The notes beneath the pieces were generated by a model, which did not search any database, had not been told where the DNA came from, and saw only the letters and a list, made by a program, of their open reading frames with translations. From assembly GCA_021108035.1 (NCBI GenBank), contig JAIORQ010000048.1, forward strand, positions 1 through 54,707: a stretch of DNA of 54,707 nt. The letters are read 5' to 3'. The position numbers and the translations under genes are program-made. Shown here piece by piece: positions 25,195-34,131 of this stretch. Source of the stretch: Bacteroidales bacterium. Lineage in GTDB: Bacteria; Bacteroidota; Bacteroidia; Bacteroidales; JAADGE01. How positions within the stretch are numbered: the first letter of the stretch is position 1; every line of letters begins with the position of its first letter.

Positions 25195-26574
25195 TTAGTT
25201 TTCTTTGATTACTATTTTCACAGATGTACCTTTTCCTTTTTCGGAACTTATCTGAATTTCACCGGAAAGTAAACTTATTAACTTTTCAGCAATACTCATT
25301 CCGATTCCTACACCACTGAAAATAGTATTTTTATCTTCAAATTTCCGAAAAGAATCATAAATATAAGGTAAATCTTTTTCGGAAATACCTTGTCCGTCAT
25401 CAATTATGTTAATGTTAACATTTTCGTTATTTAAAGAAATATGAAGTTTTATTTCTCCTTGATCAGTAAATTTCACAGCATTGTCAATAATATAAGTAAT
25501 TGCTTTTTTTAATAATTTTCCGTCAGCTTCTATTAAGAAATTATCATTTTTATTAAAATCAAGAACAGGCTTTATTTTCTTGAAACTTTTTTTAATTCTG
25601 TTTTGTAACAGTATATATATATTATTTATAAAATCTTGTGCAAAAAATTCTGTTTTTTTTATTTCAAATTGTTCTGATTGAAGTTCCGAAAGAAAAAGAA
25701 TATCTTCAATTGTTTTTATTAAAACATTAAAATTATCATTTATAATTTGATATTCGTTTTCAATACTTTTGTCTTTTCCCGACAAAACTTGCATAAATCC
25801 CAGAACGGCATTAATAGGAGTTCTGATTTCATGTGATATATTTTGCAAAAAGGAAGTTTTCAGTTTATCACTCTCTGTTGCTTTCTTTAAAGCAATTTGC
25901 AGAGAAATTGTTTTTTCTTCAACAAGTTCCTCTAATTTTTCTTGATATATTTTTAATTCTTCATTACTTTGTTCAAGTTTTTTCTTTTCAATATCCAAAT
26001 AATAATCTGCTTCAAAAGCTTTATATCTGAAATTGTTTTGTACTCGGTTTACTGTAAATCCGGCAATTAGGATTAAAAACACATTGATAAATGCATGAGA
26101 TTCTTCATTTGTAACTGAAAAAAATGATAATAAGATGATTAAAAACAGAATAGGCGGTATTATGTATATTACAATTGTATAAAGTAAATTTGTTCGTATT
26201 TCAAGTGATATAATAAATAAAGCTGTAATTATTCCTAAAACGTTAACTGAATCAGTTCCGGAATCAATATGTATGAGATATTTTGCAAACATCATTATCG
26301 GAATGCTTGCAAGGAAATAATTGTAAAGAGTTGTTAATAAGGATATATTAATTTTTATTTTAAAGTTTTTCAAAACAATTAAAACAAAAGCTAAAATAAA
26401 AGAAGGTAATCTACTGTAAAGAGCAATTATGTTTTCTCTTATATATAAATCTGAATACATTAATAATGAAAGCAAACTAATACTAATAATCATAATAATA
26501 TTAATCCGTTTTACGGTAATATCATTAATATACTTTCGATATCTTAATTCAAGCATTCTTGATTTATTGCTCAT
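25195..26574 (-). CDS. Membrane sensor histidine kinase (orphan)
   Basis: The 459-residue protein has about six hydrophobic segments in its first 175 residues and little exposed sequence between them, so it probably senses within or at the membrane. A coiled-coil linker (about 185-240, rich in Glu and Lys) leads to HisKA with His248 in FLQNISHEIRTPINAV. The ATPase domain follows with IIDNAVKFTDQG, DDGQGI and the last Gly box GVGIGMSIAEKL. No response regulator gene lies next to it, so its partner is elsewhere. The stimulus is not evident. It is a single-gene unit facing away from the GSCFA gene. Confidence 0.92.
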   Translation of the reverse strand: MSNKSRMLELRYRKYINDITVKRINIIMIISISLLSLLMYSDLYIRENIIALYSRLPSFILAFVLIVLKNFKIKINISLLTTLYNYFLASIPIMMFAKYLIHIDSGTDSVNVLGIITALFIISLEIRTNLLYTIVIYIIPPILFLIILLSFFSVTNEESHAFINVFLILIAGFTVNRVQNNFRYKAFEADYYLDIEKKKLEQSNEELKIYQEKLEELVEEKTISLQIALKKATESDKLKTSFLQNISHEIRTPINAVLGFMQVLSGKDKSIENEYQIINDNFNVLIKTIEDILFLSELQSEQFEIKKTEFFAQDFINNIYILLQNRIKKSFKKIKPVLDFNKNDNFLIEADGKLLKKAITYIIDNAVKFTDQGEIKLHISLNNENVNINIIDDGQGISEKDLPYIYDSFRKFEDKNTIFSGVGIGMSIAEKLISLLSGEIQISSEKGKGTSVKIVIKEN

Positions 26575-26708
26575 ATACTACTGAAAAATAATATATTATC
26601 ATTACTACACTATAGATTTTGAAATATTCAATGTATAATAAAAAAAATTAAAAACAAAATTAATTAATTCTAAAATAAGTTTAAATTTGAATAAAAATCA
26701 ATATTAAA

Positions 26709-27707
26709 ATGCAAAATTTTAAAAATATAAATTTCAGAACAAAAATTAAACCGGTTAAATATAATTTTGAAATCAATTATAAATCAAATTTGATGTTTAT
26801 CGGTTCTTGTTTTACGGAAAGTATCGGACAAACATTAAAAGCCGGCAAGTTCAAAATTGATATAAATCCTTTCGGGATATTATATAATCCGGTATCTGTA
26901 AAAAATGCCGTAAATTTTCTTGTTGAAAACCAAACATTTACTGAAGATGACATCTTTTATTATAATGAACGCTGGAACAGCTTTTATCATCACGGCAGGT
27001 TTTCAAATCCTGAAAAAAGTAAAACATTACAAATAATAAATAACAGAATAACAAAATCTTCCGAAGCATTAAAAAATGCTGATTATCTTTTTGTTACATT
27101 CGGTACAGCATGGGTTTATGAGAGTAAAGAATCTGATGAAATTGTTTCCAATTGCCATAAAATTCCTGCAAAAAAGTTTAACAAAAGAATATTAAATACG
27201 CAAGAAATTATTGATGTATATTCTGTTTTGCTAAAAAGAATAAAGAGTTATAATAAAGGTTTAAAAATTATATTTACGATAAGCCCTGTTAGGCATTTAA
27301 AAGACGGTTTTTATGAAAACAATTTAAGTAAATCAATTTTAAGATTAGCAATCAATGAATTAATAAATAATAATGCAAATTGTTATTACTTCCCTGCTTA
27401 TGAAATATTAATTGATGATTTAAGGGATTATAGGTTTTATGAAACAGATTTGTTACATCCAAGCAGAACAGCAATTGAATATATTTTTAATTATTTCGGA
27501 AATTCTTTTTTTACGGATGAAACTTTTAAGATTTACACTGAAATACAGAAACTTTTAAGAGCTGTAAAACACAGGCCTTTTAATACTTCTTCAAATGAAT
27601 ATAAACAATTTGTAAAAAAGAATATCAATAAGATTAACGCATTAAAAAATGAGTATAATTTTATTGATTTAAAAAATGAACTAGATTTTTTTAAAAATAA
27701 ACAATAA
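26709..27707 (+). CDS. GSCFA domain-containing protein
   Basis: The 332-residue protein carries the hallmark of its family near the N-terminus: MFIGSCFTESIGQ (residues 30-42; the family is named for GSCFA). Further motifs are NPFGILYNPVS, HGRFSNPE, VTFGTAWVYES, ISPVRHLKDGF and YFPAYEILIDDLRDYRFYE followed by LLHPS. The order fits a GDSL/SGNH-like hydrolase fold. The biological role of the family is not known to me. There is no signal peptide. A hairpin terminator follows right after the stop codon, so it is a single-gene unit. Confidence 0.9.
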   Translation: MQNFKNINFRTKIKPVKYNFEINYKSNLMFIGSCFTESIGQTLKAGKFKIDINPFGILYNPVSVKNAVNFLVENQTFTEDDIFYYNERWNSFYHHGRFSNPEKSKTLQIINNRITKSSEALKNADYLFVTFGTAWVYESKESDEIVSNCHKIPAKKFNKRILNTQEIIDVYSVLLKRIKSYNKGLKIIFTISPVRHLKDGFYENNLSKSILRLAINELINNNANCYYFPAYEILIDDLRDYRFYETDLLHPSRTAIEYIFNYFGNSFFTDETFKIYTEIQKLLRAVKHRPFNTSSNEYKQFVKKNINKINALKNEYNFIDLKNELDFFKNKQ

Positions 27708-27714
27708 AAAAAAC

Positions 27715-27732
27715 CCGACATTTTACTGTCGG
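27715..27732 (+). terminator. Intrinsic terminator after the GSCFA gene
   Basis: CCGACA and TGTCGG form a 6-bp stem around TTTTAC, preceded by an A-run and followed by ATTTTAAAA. It lies 8 bases after the stop codon. The A-run on the left makes it usable in both directions. The rest of the gap to 27908 is AT-rich without features. Confidence 0.7.
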
Positions 27733-27908
27733 ATTTTAAAACCATAAAAACACCAAAAAATTATTAAAGTTATTATTTTTTCTAACTTTTATTCTGGTAT
27801 ACGTAAATGTTTCAAAAAGGTTTCAAAAAACATTATATTTTTTTAAATAAAATGATAAAAATTTGTTGAATACTGATATATAGCGAGTTGCAAAATGTAA
27901 AAATGAAG

Positions 27909-28274
27909 TTATTTTACAATTATTTTTCTGATAATTGTTTTTTTATCTGCGAAAGTAACTTTTACCATATACATACCTTCTTTAACATTACCTAATTCAA
28001 CATATATATTGTATGCTACATTTGTTTCGTTATTAACAGTTCTTATATTCTGGCCTAATACATTAATAACTTCAACAGATTTAATAACAGATTCTGATTT
28101 AACATAGAATTTATTGTCAGTAACCGGATTAGGGTATATTAAAACATCATAGCTTATATTAATATCATCTGTATAATTTTTGTGGGCAGAAAATCCTTGT
28201 GCATTTATTTCAAATGCAGATAATCCGACAAAAATAAAAAATAAAAAAAGGAATATTTTAGTAAAATTTTTCAT
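27909..28274 (-). CDS. Very short protein made of a T9SS type A sorting domain
   Basis: The 121-residue product has a signal peptide (MKNFTKIFLFLFFIFVGLSAFEINAQ). After only about 18 residues of linker comes a C-terminal T9SS sorting domain: VLIYPNPVTDNKFYVKS, VEVINVLGQNI, and NVKEGMYMVKVTFADKKTI then IRKIIVK at the end. T9SS recognises such tails and carries the protein across the outer membrane. Here there is nearly no cargo. It may be a decayed gene that lost its passenger, or a genuine short secreted product; no broken upstream frame is visible. The kdsB gene lies 31 bases upstream on the same strand. Confidence 0.85.
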   Translation of the reverse strand: MKNFTKIFLFLFFIFVGLSAFEINAQGFSAHKNYTDDINISYDVLIYPNPVTDNKFYVKSESVIKSVEVINVLGQNIRTVNNETNVAYNIYVELGNVKEGMYMVKVTFADKKTIIRKIIVK

Positions 28275-28304
28275 AATTTATTTATTTATACGATGAAAAA
28301 ATAA

Positions 28305-29066
28305 TTATGTTTCCATAAAACCTGAAAAATTATTAATTATTTTTTTCAGATCATTTTTTGTATCAACAGAAATACTTTCCTTAGTTGTAAAATCCGTAAA
28401 AATTTTATATCCGTTTTCAATCCATCTGTTTTGTTCCAATGATTCCGCAATTTCCAGAGTTGACCTTTCTAATTTTGTAATTTGCAGAAGAACAGAGTAT
28501 TGATAAGCATAAATCCCGATATGTTTATAATACCTGTGTTTTTTATGCCAATCTTCCTTTGTTACATCTCTTAAAAAAGGAACAGCAGATCTGCTGAAAT
28601 AGATTGCAAAATTTTTATTATTTATCAGAACTTTTACTTTATCCGCATCAAAAATTTCTTCACAGGAATTTATTTCCTTTATCAAAGTTGCTATTTCAAC
28701 TTCCTTATTATCAAAGCATTTAATAATTTTATTAAGATGTTCTTTTTCTATAAAAGGTTCATCTCCTTGAATATTTACAATTACATCAAATTTTTTGCCG
28801 GAATTTAATTCATATTTCAATACTGCTTCAGCACATCTGTCTGTTCCGCTTTTATGCTTATCGGAAGTGAATATATAATTCCCGTTGAAAGAACGAACTT
28901 CATTTGCAATTCTGTCATCATCTGTTGCAACAACAATATCATCAAATACTTCAGAGGCTCTTTCATAAACTCTTTGAATCATGGATTTTCCCATAATATC
29001 TATCAAAGGTTTTCCCGGGAACCTTGAAGAATCATATCTTGCAGGTATAATTGCTAAAAAATTCAT
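28305..29066 (-). CDS. kdsB: 3-deoxy-manno-octulosonate cytidylyltransferase
   Basis: The 253-residue cytoplasmic enzyme activates KDO with CTP to CMP-KDO, a step needed for the inner core of LPS. Recognisable motifs are IIPARYDSSRFPGKPLIDI (substrate and phosphate loop), DDIVVATDDDRIANEV, FTSDKHKSGTDRCAEA, IVNIQGDEPFIEKEHL, and the HKHRYYKHIGIYAYQY-type segment toward the C-terminus (about 168-184). The length is standard. It is divergent from the sigma-54 regulator. The small T9SS-tail gene follows downstream and may share its transcript. It supports a Gram-negative cell envelope. Confidence 0.96.
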   Translation of the reverse strand: MNFLAIIPARYDSSRFPGKPLIDIMGKSMIQRVYERASEVFDDIVVATDDDRIANEVRSFNGNYIFTSDKHKSGTDRCAEAVLKYELNSGKKFDVIVNIQGDEPFIEKEHLNKIIKCFDNKEVEIATLIKEINSCEEIFDADKVKVLINNKNFAIYFSRSAVPFLRDVTKEDWHKKHRYYKHIGIYAYQYSVLLQITKLERSTLEIAESLEQNRWIENGYKIFTDFTTKESISVDTKNDLKKIINNFSGFMET

Positions 29067-29246
29067 GATAGTTGCTGCAAAAATATATTAAATTTTTGTT
29101 TCTTTTCGTTTTTTTTTGATAAAATTGCCAAATTTGCATATATATTATTGGTTTTTTTGTATGTTCCGCGAAAAAATGCCTACTTTGTCAAGAAGTAGTC
29201 CGATTTTTTTTCGGGATTTGTTTATAAATTTTAGTAATAATTTAAT

Positions 29247-30491
29247 ATGACCGTTCAACAAATAAAACAAAGATTCGGGATTATCGGTAATTCATACGGA
29301 TTAAACAGAGCAATAGATATAGCAATGCAAGTTGCACCTACAGATCTTTCGGTTTTGATATCAGGTGAAAGCGGAACAGGAAAAGAGATGTTTCCGCAAA
29401 TTATACATAAATTCAGCAAAAGAAAACATAATTCATATATTGCTGTAAATTGTGGTGCAATTCCGGAAGGAACAATAGATTCTGAACTGTTTGGCCATGA
29501 AAAAGGAGCATTTACCGGTGCAGTAAAAAATCGTAAAGGATATTTTGAAGAAGCTGCTGACGGAACTATTTTTTTAGATGAAGTAGGGGAGTTGCCTTTA
29601 GCTACTCAAGTCAGATTATTAAGGGTTTTAGAAACAGGTGAATATATAAAAGTAGGTTCATCACAAGTTGAGAAAACAAATGTTAGAATTATTGTAGCTA
29701 CAAATATAAATTTGCAAAAAGCCGTACAGGAAGGAAAGTTCAGAGAAGATCTTTATTATCGTCTTAATACGGTGCCAATTTTAATACCTCCCTTACGTAA
29801 CAGAAAAGAGGATATTCATTTATTATTCAGAAAGTTTGCTCAAGATTTTTCAGAAAAATATACAATGCCGGCTGTAAAATTGGATGATGAAGCTAAAATA
29901 ATTTTGGAAAATTACAGATGGAAAGGAAATGTCAGGCAACTGAAAAATATTACAGAACAAATTTCAATTATTGAAGAAGAACGACTAATCACAGGCGAAA
30001 TAATAAAACCTTACTTATCTAAAGATTATGAACAAAATTTGCCGATGATATATGACGGAGCAATTAATAAAGAAGAATTTGCTAATGAAAGAGAGATCTT
30101 ATATAAAATTCTTTTTGATATGAGAAATGAAATCAACGAATTAAAAACAATTGTTAAAGATGTTGCTCAAAACAGAGATACAGCTGTTAATGTTCCCGCA
30201 AATTTCTTATCGCAAGAAAAGCATACCGATATTGAAGATGAACAGTATAATTATAACAAGAACTTTATAAACAAAATACAAGAAAAAAATACATTTGATA
30301 AAAGAGAAACTTTCATTGAAGATACAGAAGAAATTGTTGAAGAATCTTTATCTTTGAAAGATAAAGAAGTTGAACTTATACAAAAAGCTTTAATTAAACA
30401 TAAAGGAAAAAGAAAATATGCAGCAAAAGAACTGGGAATTTCGGAACGAACTTTGTATAGGAAACTCAAAGAGTATGATATAAATATATAA
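29247..30491 (+). CDS. Sigma-54-dependent transcriptional activator without a receiver domain
   Basis: The 414-residue protein starts almost directly with the AAA+ domain: Walker A GESGTGKE (40-47), the sigma-54 contact loop GAFTGA (87-92), Walker B GTIFLDEVGEL (106-116), and RLNTVPILIPPLRNR further on. A variable linker (about 265-365) precedes a C-terminal Fis-type helix-turn-helix ending in AAKELGISERTLYRKLKEYDI. The lack of an N-terminal sensory domain means that its activity must be controlled otherwise, or is constitutive. In Bacteroidales this gene commonly heads a run with lptE, a TPR protein and secG, and that is the order here. Confidence 0.93.
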   Translation: MTVQQIKQRFGIIGNSYGLNRAIDIAMQVAPTDLSVLISGESGTGKEMFPQIIHKFSKRKHNSYIAVNCGAIPEGTIDSELFGHEKGAFTGAVKNRKGYFEEAADGTIFLDEVGELPLATQVRLLRVLETGEYIKVGSSQVEKTNVRIIVATNINLQKAVQEGKFREDLYYRLNTVPILIPPLRNRKEDIHLLFRKFAQDFSEKYTMPAVKLDDEAKIILENYRWKGNVRQLKNITEQISIIEEERLITGEIIKPYLSKDYEQNLPMIYDGAINKEEFANEREILYKILFDMRNEINELKTIVKDVAQNRDTAVNVPANFLSQEKHTDIEDEQYNYNKNFINKIQEKNTFDKRETFIEDTEEIVEESLSLKDKEVELIQKALIKHKGKRKYAAKELGISERTLYRKLKEYDINI

Positions 30492-30596
30492 GGTAAGCTC
30501 TATAAATTAATTTGCATAAAAGAAATTAATTAATAAAACTTGCCTGAAGAATTAATGAAACAAGCATGTGGCAATAAAAAAAATAATAATAAACGG

Positions 30597-31097
30597 ATGA
30601 AAAAGATAATAACAGGGGGAATTTTTTTGATATTTTTATTAAGTAACTGTGGAATTTATTCATTCTCCGGTGCATCCCTGCATTCTGATGATAAGACAGT
30701 TACGGTAAAGTTTTTTCCGAACAGGGCTTCATTGGTTAATCCGAATTTAAGCCAATTATTTACAGAACAACTAAAAGAAAGGTTTGTATCTCAAACCGGA
30801 CTTAAATTAGTTGATTTTAACGGAGATTTGCTTTTTGAAGGTGAAATAACTGCTTATAATACTGTTCCTGTATCAGTTACATCAGATGAGCAAGCAAAAT
30901 ATAACAGATTAACTATTGCTGTTCGAGTTAAATATACAAGTATAAATAACGAGGATTTTAATTTTGATAATACATTTTCCAGATTTTCTGAATATGAAAG
31001 TACAAAATTACTGACTGATGTTGAAGATGAATTAACAGAGATTATTGTAAAAGAACTTATTGATGATATTTTTAATAAATCAGTTGTGAACTGGTAA
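30597..31097 (+). CDS. lptE: LptE-family LPS-assembly lipoprotein
   Basis: The 166-residue product (start at the ATG at 30597; the open frame extends upstream from a TTG at 30540 but that would bury the signal peptide) has a lipoprotein signal ending in LLSNCGIYSFSG, Cys at about residue 18. The pattern CGIYSFSGAS, TVTVKFFPNRASLVNP, LTEQL-type helix and TSDEQAKYNRLTIAVRVKY matches the Bacteroidota form of LptE, which plugs the LptD barrel and helps move LPS to the cell surface. It sits between the sigma-54 regulator and the TPR protein, its usual place. Confidence 0.85.
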   Translation: MKKIITGGIFLIFLLSNCGIYSFSGASLHSDDKTVTVKFFPNRASLVNPNLSQLFTEQLKERFVSQTGLKLVDFNGDLLFEGEITAYNTVPVSVTSDEQAKYNRLTIAVRVKYTSINNEDFNFDNTFSRFSEYESTKLLTDVEDELTEIIVKELIDDIFNKSVVNW

Positions 31098-31102
31098 ACA
31101 TA

Positions 31103-33592
31103 ATGAATATGGACTTACAAAATATTTCAAACTACATTGAGGCTCCTAATAAAATGCAGGAAGATGACTTTAATGAAATTAAATTGTTGATTGAAAAATA
31201 TCCCTTTTTTCATACAGCAAATATGTTGTTTATTAAAGCTGCACATAATATTCAATATGAAAATTTTAATGATTTGATAAATAAAATATCTGCATCTGTT
31301 CCTAATCGTGAGATTCTTCATTCACTGATTAATTTAACAGAAGAAATTGATGTTAAGGAAATTGAAGAAAAACCTGAAGAAAGCGATGCCAGAAAAGAGA
31401 TTAGAGATCGGATACAGAAAAGAAGAAATAAAAGAAGGCTGCAAAAAGGTGAAATATTGAACGAAAGCGGAAAAAATTGGCATGAGAAGGTTATGGCTGA
31501 TTTTTTTATTCCCACAATTGAAGAACTCATAAAAGATGCAGATAATATCGGATATGTTTTTGATAAAACTGATGATATTGTTCCGGAAGTGAAGTATGAA
31601 GACGTGGAATTGCAACTTGATCAAGAAATTGAAAAAAGAAAAGCAGAAAGAGAAAAGAGAAGAGAAGAGAGAAGAATTGAAAGAATGAAAAAAAGTGAAG
31701 AAGGTTTAACAGAAGAACTAAAAGAAGAAAAATCTGAAGAAGTTGTAAGTGATAAATCTGAAGAAGTAAAACTTACAGAAACTGATGATATTGTTCCGGA
31801 GGTGAAGTATGAAGACGTGGAAATACAACTTGATCAAGAAATAGAAAAAAGAAAAGCAGAAAGGGAAAAGAGAAGAGAAGAGAGAAGAATTGAAAGAATG
31901 AAAAAAAGTGAAGAAGGTTTAACAGAAGAACTAAAAGAAGAAAAATCTGAAGAAGTTGTAAGTGATAAATCTGAAGAAGTAAAAGTTACTGAAACTGATG
32001 ATATTGTTCCGGAGGTGAAGTCTGAAGACGTGGAAATACAACATGATCAAGAAATAGAAAAAAGAAAAGCAGAAAGAGAAAAGAGAAGAGATGAGAGAAG
32101 AATAGAAAGAATGAAAAAACGTGAAGAAGCTTTAAAAGAAGAACAAAAAGAAGAAAGTGCAAAACAAGTTATTATTGAAGATATCTCTGCTACAGACAAA
32201 GTAACTGATCAAAAGGGAGATATTATCGGAAATATATATGATAAAATTATTACTTCAAAAAAACAGAAACTCGAAGACACAGAAACTCATTCTTTCATTG
32301 AAATAACAGACGATATTTCCGGATTAACAGATAAAGATGAATTGAAAGATACAGAAAAATTCGAAGATTTGATCAAGGACGAAGATATGATTTCAGTGAA
32401 AGATAAGCAAGTTGTCGAAAAAGAAGAGGAAGGAGAAGTAACAGAAGAAGTAACAGAAGAAATCAAAGTTGAAGTAAAAGATGAGGTAAAAGATGAGGTA
32501 AAAGAAGAAGTTACTGATGAAATCAAAGTTGAAGAAGATGTAGAAGAAGAAATAAAAGAAGAAATTGATGAAGTCAAAGATGAAGTCAAAGATGAAGTCA
32601 AAGAAGAAGTCAAAGAAGTAATTGATGAAGTCAAAGAAGAAGTAATTGAAATTAAAGGCGATAGTGAAATAAAAATTGATGAATCAACAGATGATATTGA
32701 ATTCATAGTAGAAGATAAACACACAGAAATTGAAAAAGATGAACCAATCTTAATCACTGATGATAAAGATGAAGTATCCGTAATTACAGAAGATGAATTC
32801 GAGTTTCTTGATAAAAAAGAAGACAAAGTTGACGAAACTGCTAAATTTAAAGAGGATAGGAAGGAGGCTGATATTGAGCCGGAAGATATAAAGCTCAAGC
32901 CGGAAGATGAGATTGAGAAAAAAATTGAATCGGATGATAATAAGGAAGAAATAATAATTGATAAAGAAGAAAAAGTAAAAGGAATCGTTCATAAAGAAGA
33001 TGATATTGATGATATTTTTTCAAATATTATTGATGATAAAAAGGAAGAAAAGGAAGAAAAGGAAGAAAAGGAAGAAAAGGAAGAAAAGAAAAAAGAAACA
33101 AGCATAATAACAGGAGATAAAAAAGAAAAATTTACAGCAGAAGATAAAAAAGAACACATTAAAGAAAAAGAAAAAGAAATAAAGGAAGTTAAAGAAGAAA
33201 AAATAATTGATAAAAAAGAAAAAGTTGAGAAAACAGAAGAAAAAGAAACTAAAGTAAAAGCTGCCGATGATGTTTTTGCAAGAATTGCTGCTTTTAAAAA
33301 GAAAAGACATCAAAACGATACAGATAATAAAGATGAGAAACTGATAAATAAATTTGTTAATGATACACCCTCATTAAAAAGATCGGTTGATGAAGAAGCT
33401 GAAAATGTTGATATTTCGGAAGAAAGTACAAAAGAAAAAAAACCTGTTGAAACAGAGTTGATGGCCAATATTTATATTAATCAAGGGAAATATAATCAAG
33501 CTGTTGAAATTTTTGAAAAATTAATTTTGAAAAATCCGGAAAAAAAAGATTACTTTGCAGCCAAAATAGAAGAAACTGAAAAATTAAAATAA
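31103..33592 (+). CDS. TPR-tailed protein with a huge Lys/Glu-rich expansion
   Basis: The 829-residue protein has two ordinary ends and an extraordinary middle. The N-terminal ~90 residues (NEIKLLIEKYPFFHTANMLF and so on) and a C-terminal TPR-like tail (ELMANIYINQGKYNQAVEIF, then EKLILKNPEKKDYF) are those of a short conserved Bacteroidota protein found between lptE and secG. Between them lie about 650 residues made almost only of Glu, Lys, Asp, Val, Ile and Arg. These include three 71-residue tandem copies (from 31568), then ladders of EVKDEVKEEV and of KEEKEE. It is predicted highly charged and helical or disordered. There is no signal peptide or membrane segment. The function is unknown. 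It starts 5 bases after lptE; an in-frame ATG at 31109 is an alternative start. Confidence 0.8.
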   Translation: MNMDLQNISNYIEAPNKMQEDDFNEIKLLIEKYPFFHTANMLFIKAAHNIQYENFNDLINKISASVPNREILHSLINLTEEIDVKEIEEKPEESDARKEIRDRIQKRRNKRRLQKGEILNESGKNWHEKVMADFFIPTIEELIKDADNIGYVFDKTDDIVPEVKYEDVELQLDQEIEKRKAEREKRREERRIERMKKSEEGLTEELKEEKSEEVVSDKSEEVKLTETDDIVPEVKYEDVEIQLDQEIEKRKAEREKRREERRIERMKKSEEGLTEELKEEKSEEVVSDKSEEVKVTETDDIVPEVKSEDVEIQHDQEIEKRKAEREKRRDERRIERMKKREEALKEEQKEESAKQVIIEDISATDKVTDQKGDIIGNIYDKIITSKKQKLEDTETHSFIEITDDISGLTDKDELKDTEKFEDLIKDEDMISVKDKQVVEKEEEGEVTEEVTEEIKVEVKDEVKDEVKEEVTDEIKVEEDVEEEIKEEIDEVKDEVKDEVKEEVKEVIDEVKEEVIEIKGDSEIKIDESTDDIEFIVEDKHTEIEKDEPILITDDKDEVSVITEDEFEFLDKKEDKVDETAKFKEDRKEADIEPEDIKLKPEDEIEKKIESDDNKEEIIIDKEEKVKGIVHKEDDIDDIFSNIIDDKKEEKEEKEEKEEKEEKKKETSIITGDKKEKFTAEDKKEHIKEKEKEIKEVKEEKIIDKKEKVEKTEEKETKVKAADDVFARIAAFKKKRHQNDTDNKDEKLINKFVNDTPSLKRSVDEEAENVDISEESTKEKKPVETELMANIYINQGKYNQAVEIFEKLILKNPEKKDYFAAKIEETEKLK
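31568..32175 (+). repeat. 213-bp in-frame tandem repeat, three copies
   Basis: Units start at 31568, 31781 and 31994 (each with ACTGATGATATTGTTCCGGA), a period of 213 bp or 71 codons. The first two copies are nearly identical; the third diverges after about 125 bases. Further on, 12-base units such as GATGAAGTCAAA (about 32568-32640) and AAGGAAGAAAAG (about 33040-33090) repeat as well. Confidence 0.9.
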
Positions 33593-33602
33593 AACTAATA
33601 AC

Positions 33603-33959
33603 ATGTTAACATTAGCAGTCATATTAATTATTATAGTAAGTATCTTAATGATACTTATTGTTTTAGCTCAAAATCCTAAAGGTGGAGGATTATCATCAAC
33701 TTTTGGCGGAGCAGGATCATTCGGAGGTGTTGTTCAAACCAATAAATTCCTTGATAAATCTACGTGGACACTGGCTATTGCTCTTATCCTTTTCAGTATT
33801 ACGGCAAGTATGTCGATACCAAGGATTGAAGAAGACCCTGAATCGAAAATCCAAAAAGAGTTAATGGAATTAAACCAAAATGCTATTCCTGATATTCAAA
33901 CGCCTGAACAAATAGAACGATTCAGAGAAAACGAAGAAAACAAAGATAACAATCAATAA
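33603..33959 (+). CDS. secG: SecG subunit of the preprotein translocase
   Basis: The 118-residue protein has two membrane segments (about 2-22 and 55-74) joined by the SecG loop motif LIVLAQNPKGGGLSSTFGG followed by AGSFGG. An acidic, polar tail (about 76-118) extends it, as is common in Bacteroidota. SecG associates with SecYE in the inner membrane and helps export. It starts 10 bases after the TPR protein gene and closes the run; a terminator follows. Confidence 0.95.
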   Translation: MLTLAVILIIIVSILMILIVLAQNPKGGGLSSTFGGAGSFGGVVQTNKFLDKSTWTLAIALILFSITASMSIPRIEEDPESKIQKELMELNQNAIPDIQTPEQIERFRENEENKDNNQ

Positions 33960-33983
33960 TTAATATTGATAATTAATAGGAAT

Positions 33984-34011
33984 GTCGGCATTGAATATGT
34001 CGACTTTTTTT
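33984..34011 (+). terminator. Intrinsic terminator after secG
   Basis: GTCGGCAT and ATGTCGAC pair over 8 bp (one G-T) around a TGAAT loop, followed by seven T. Confidence 0.75.
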
Positions 34012-34024
34012 ATTAATTCATATT

Positions 34025-34131
34025 TCTTTAAACTTTAAACTTTGAACCCCGAAACAAGTGCGGGGCAGGCTTTTGAACTTTGAACTTTAAACTTTGAACT
34101 TTAAACTTTAAACTTTGAACTTTAAACTTGT
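34025..34131 (+). repeat. Heptanucleotide repeats (CTTTGAA/CTTTAAA)
   Basis: About a dozen 7-base units CTTTGAA or CTTTAAA occupy the stretch right up to the diacylglycerol-kinase-like start codon. They are broken once by the CCCCG..CGGGG hairpin at 34047-34065. Such AT-rich heptamer runs occur in intergenic DNA of this phylum. Changes in number would alter the leader but not the reading frame. Confidence 0.8.

Noticed and set aside
32287-32898. 203-codon Ser/Thr-rich minus-strand open frame
   Set aside because: It mirrors the Lys/Glu/Asp-rich repeats of the real plus-strand gene, which give Ser- and Phe-rich antisense frames.
33020-33313. 97-codon Phe-rich minus-strand open frame
   Set aside because: Another antisense shadow of the AAG/GAA-rich coding repeat.
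34025-34131. Repeats considered as a CRISPR array
   Set aside because: Units of seven bases are directly joined with no spacers, and no cas genes are in the window.
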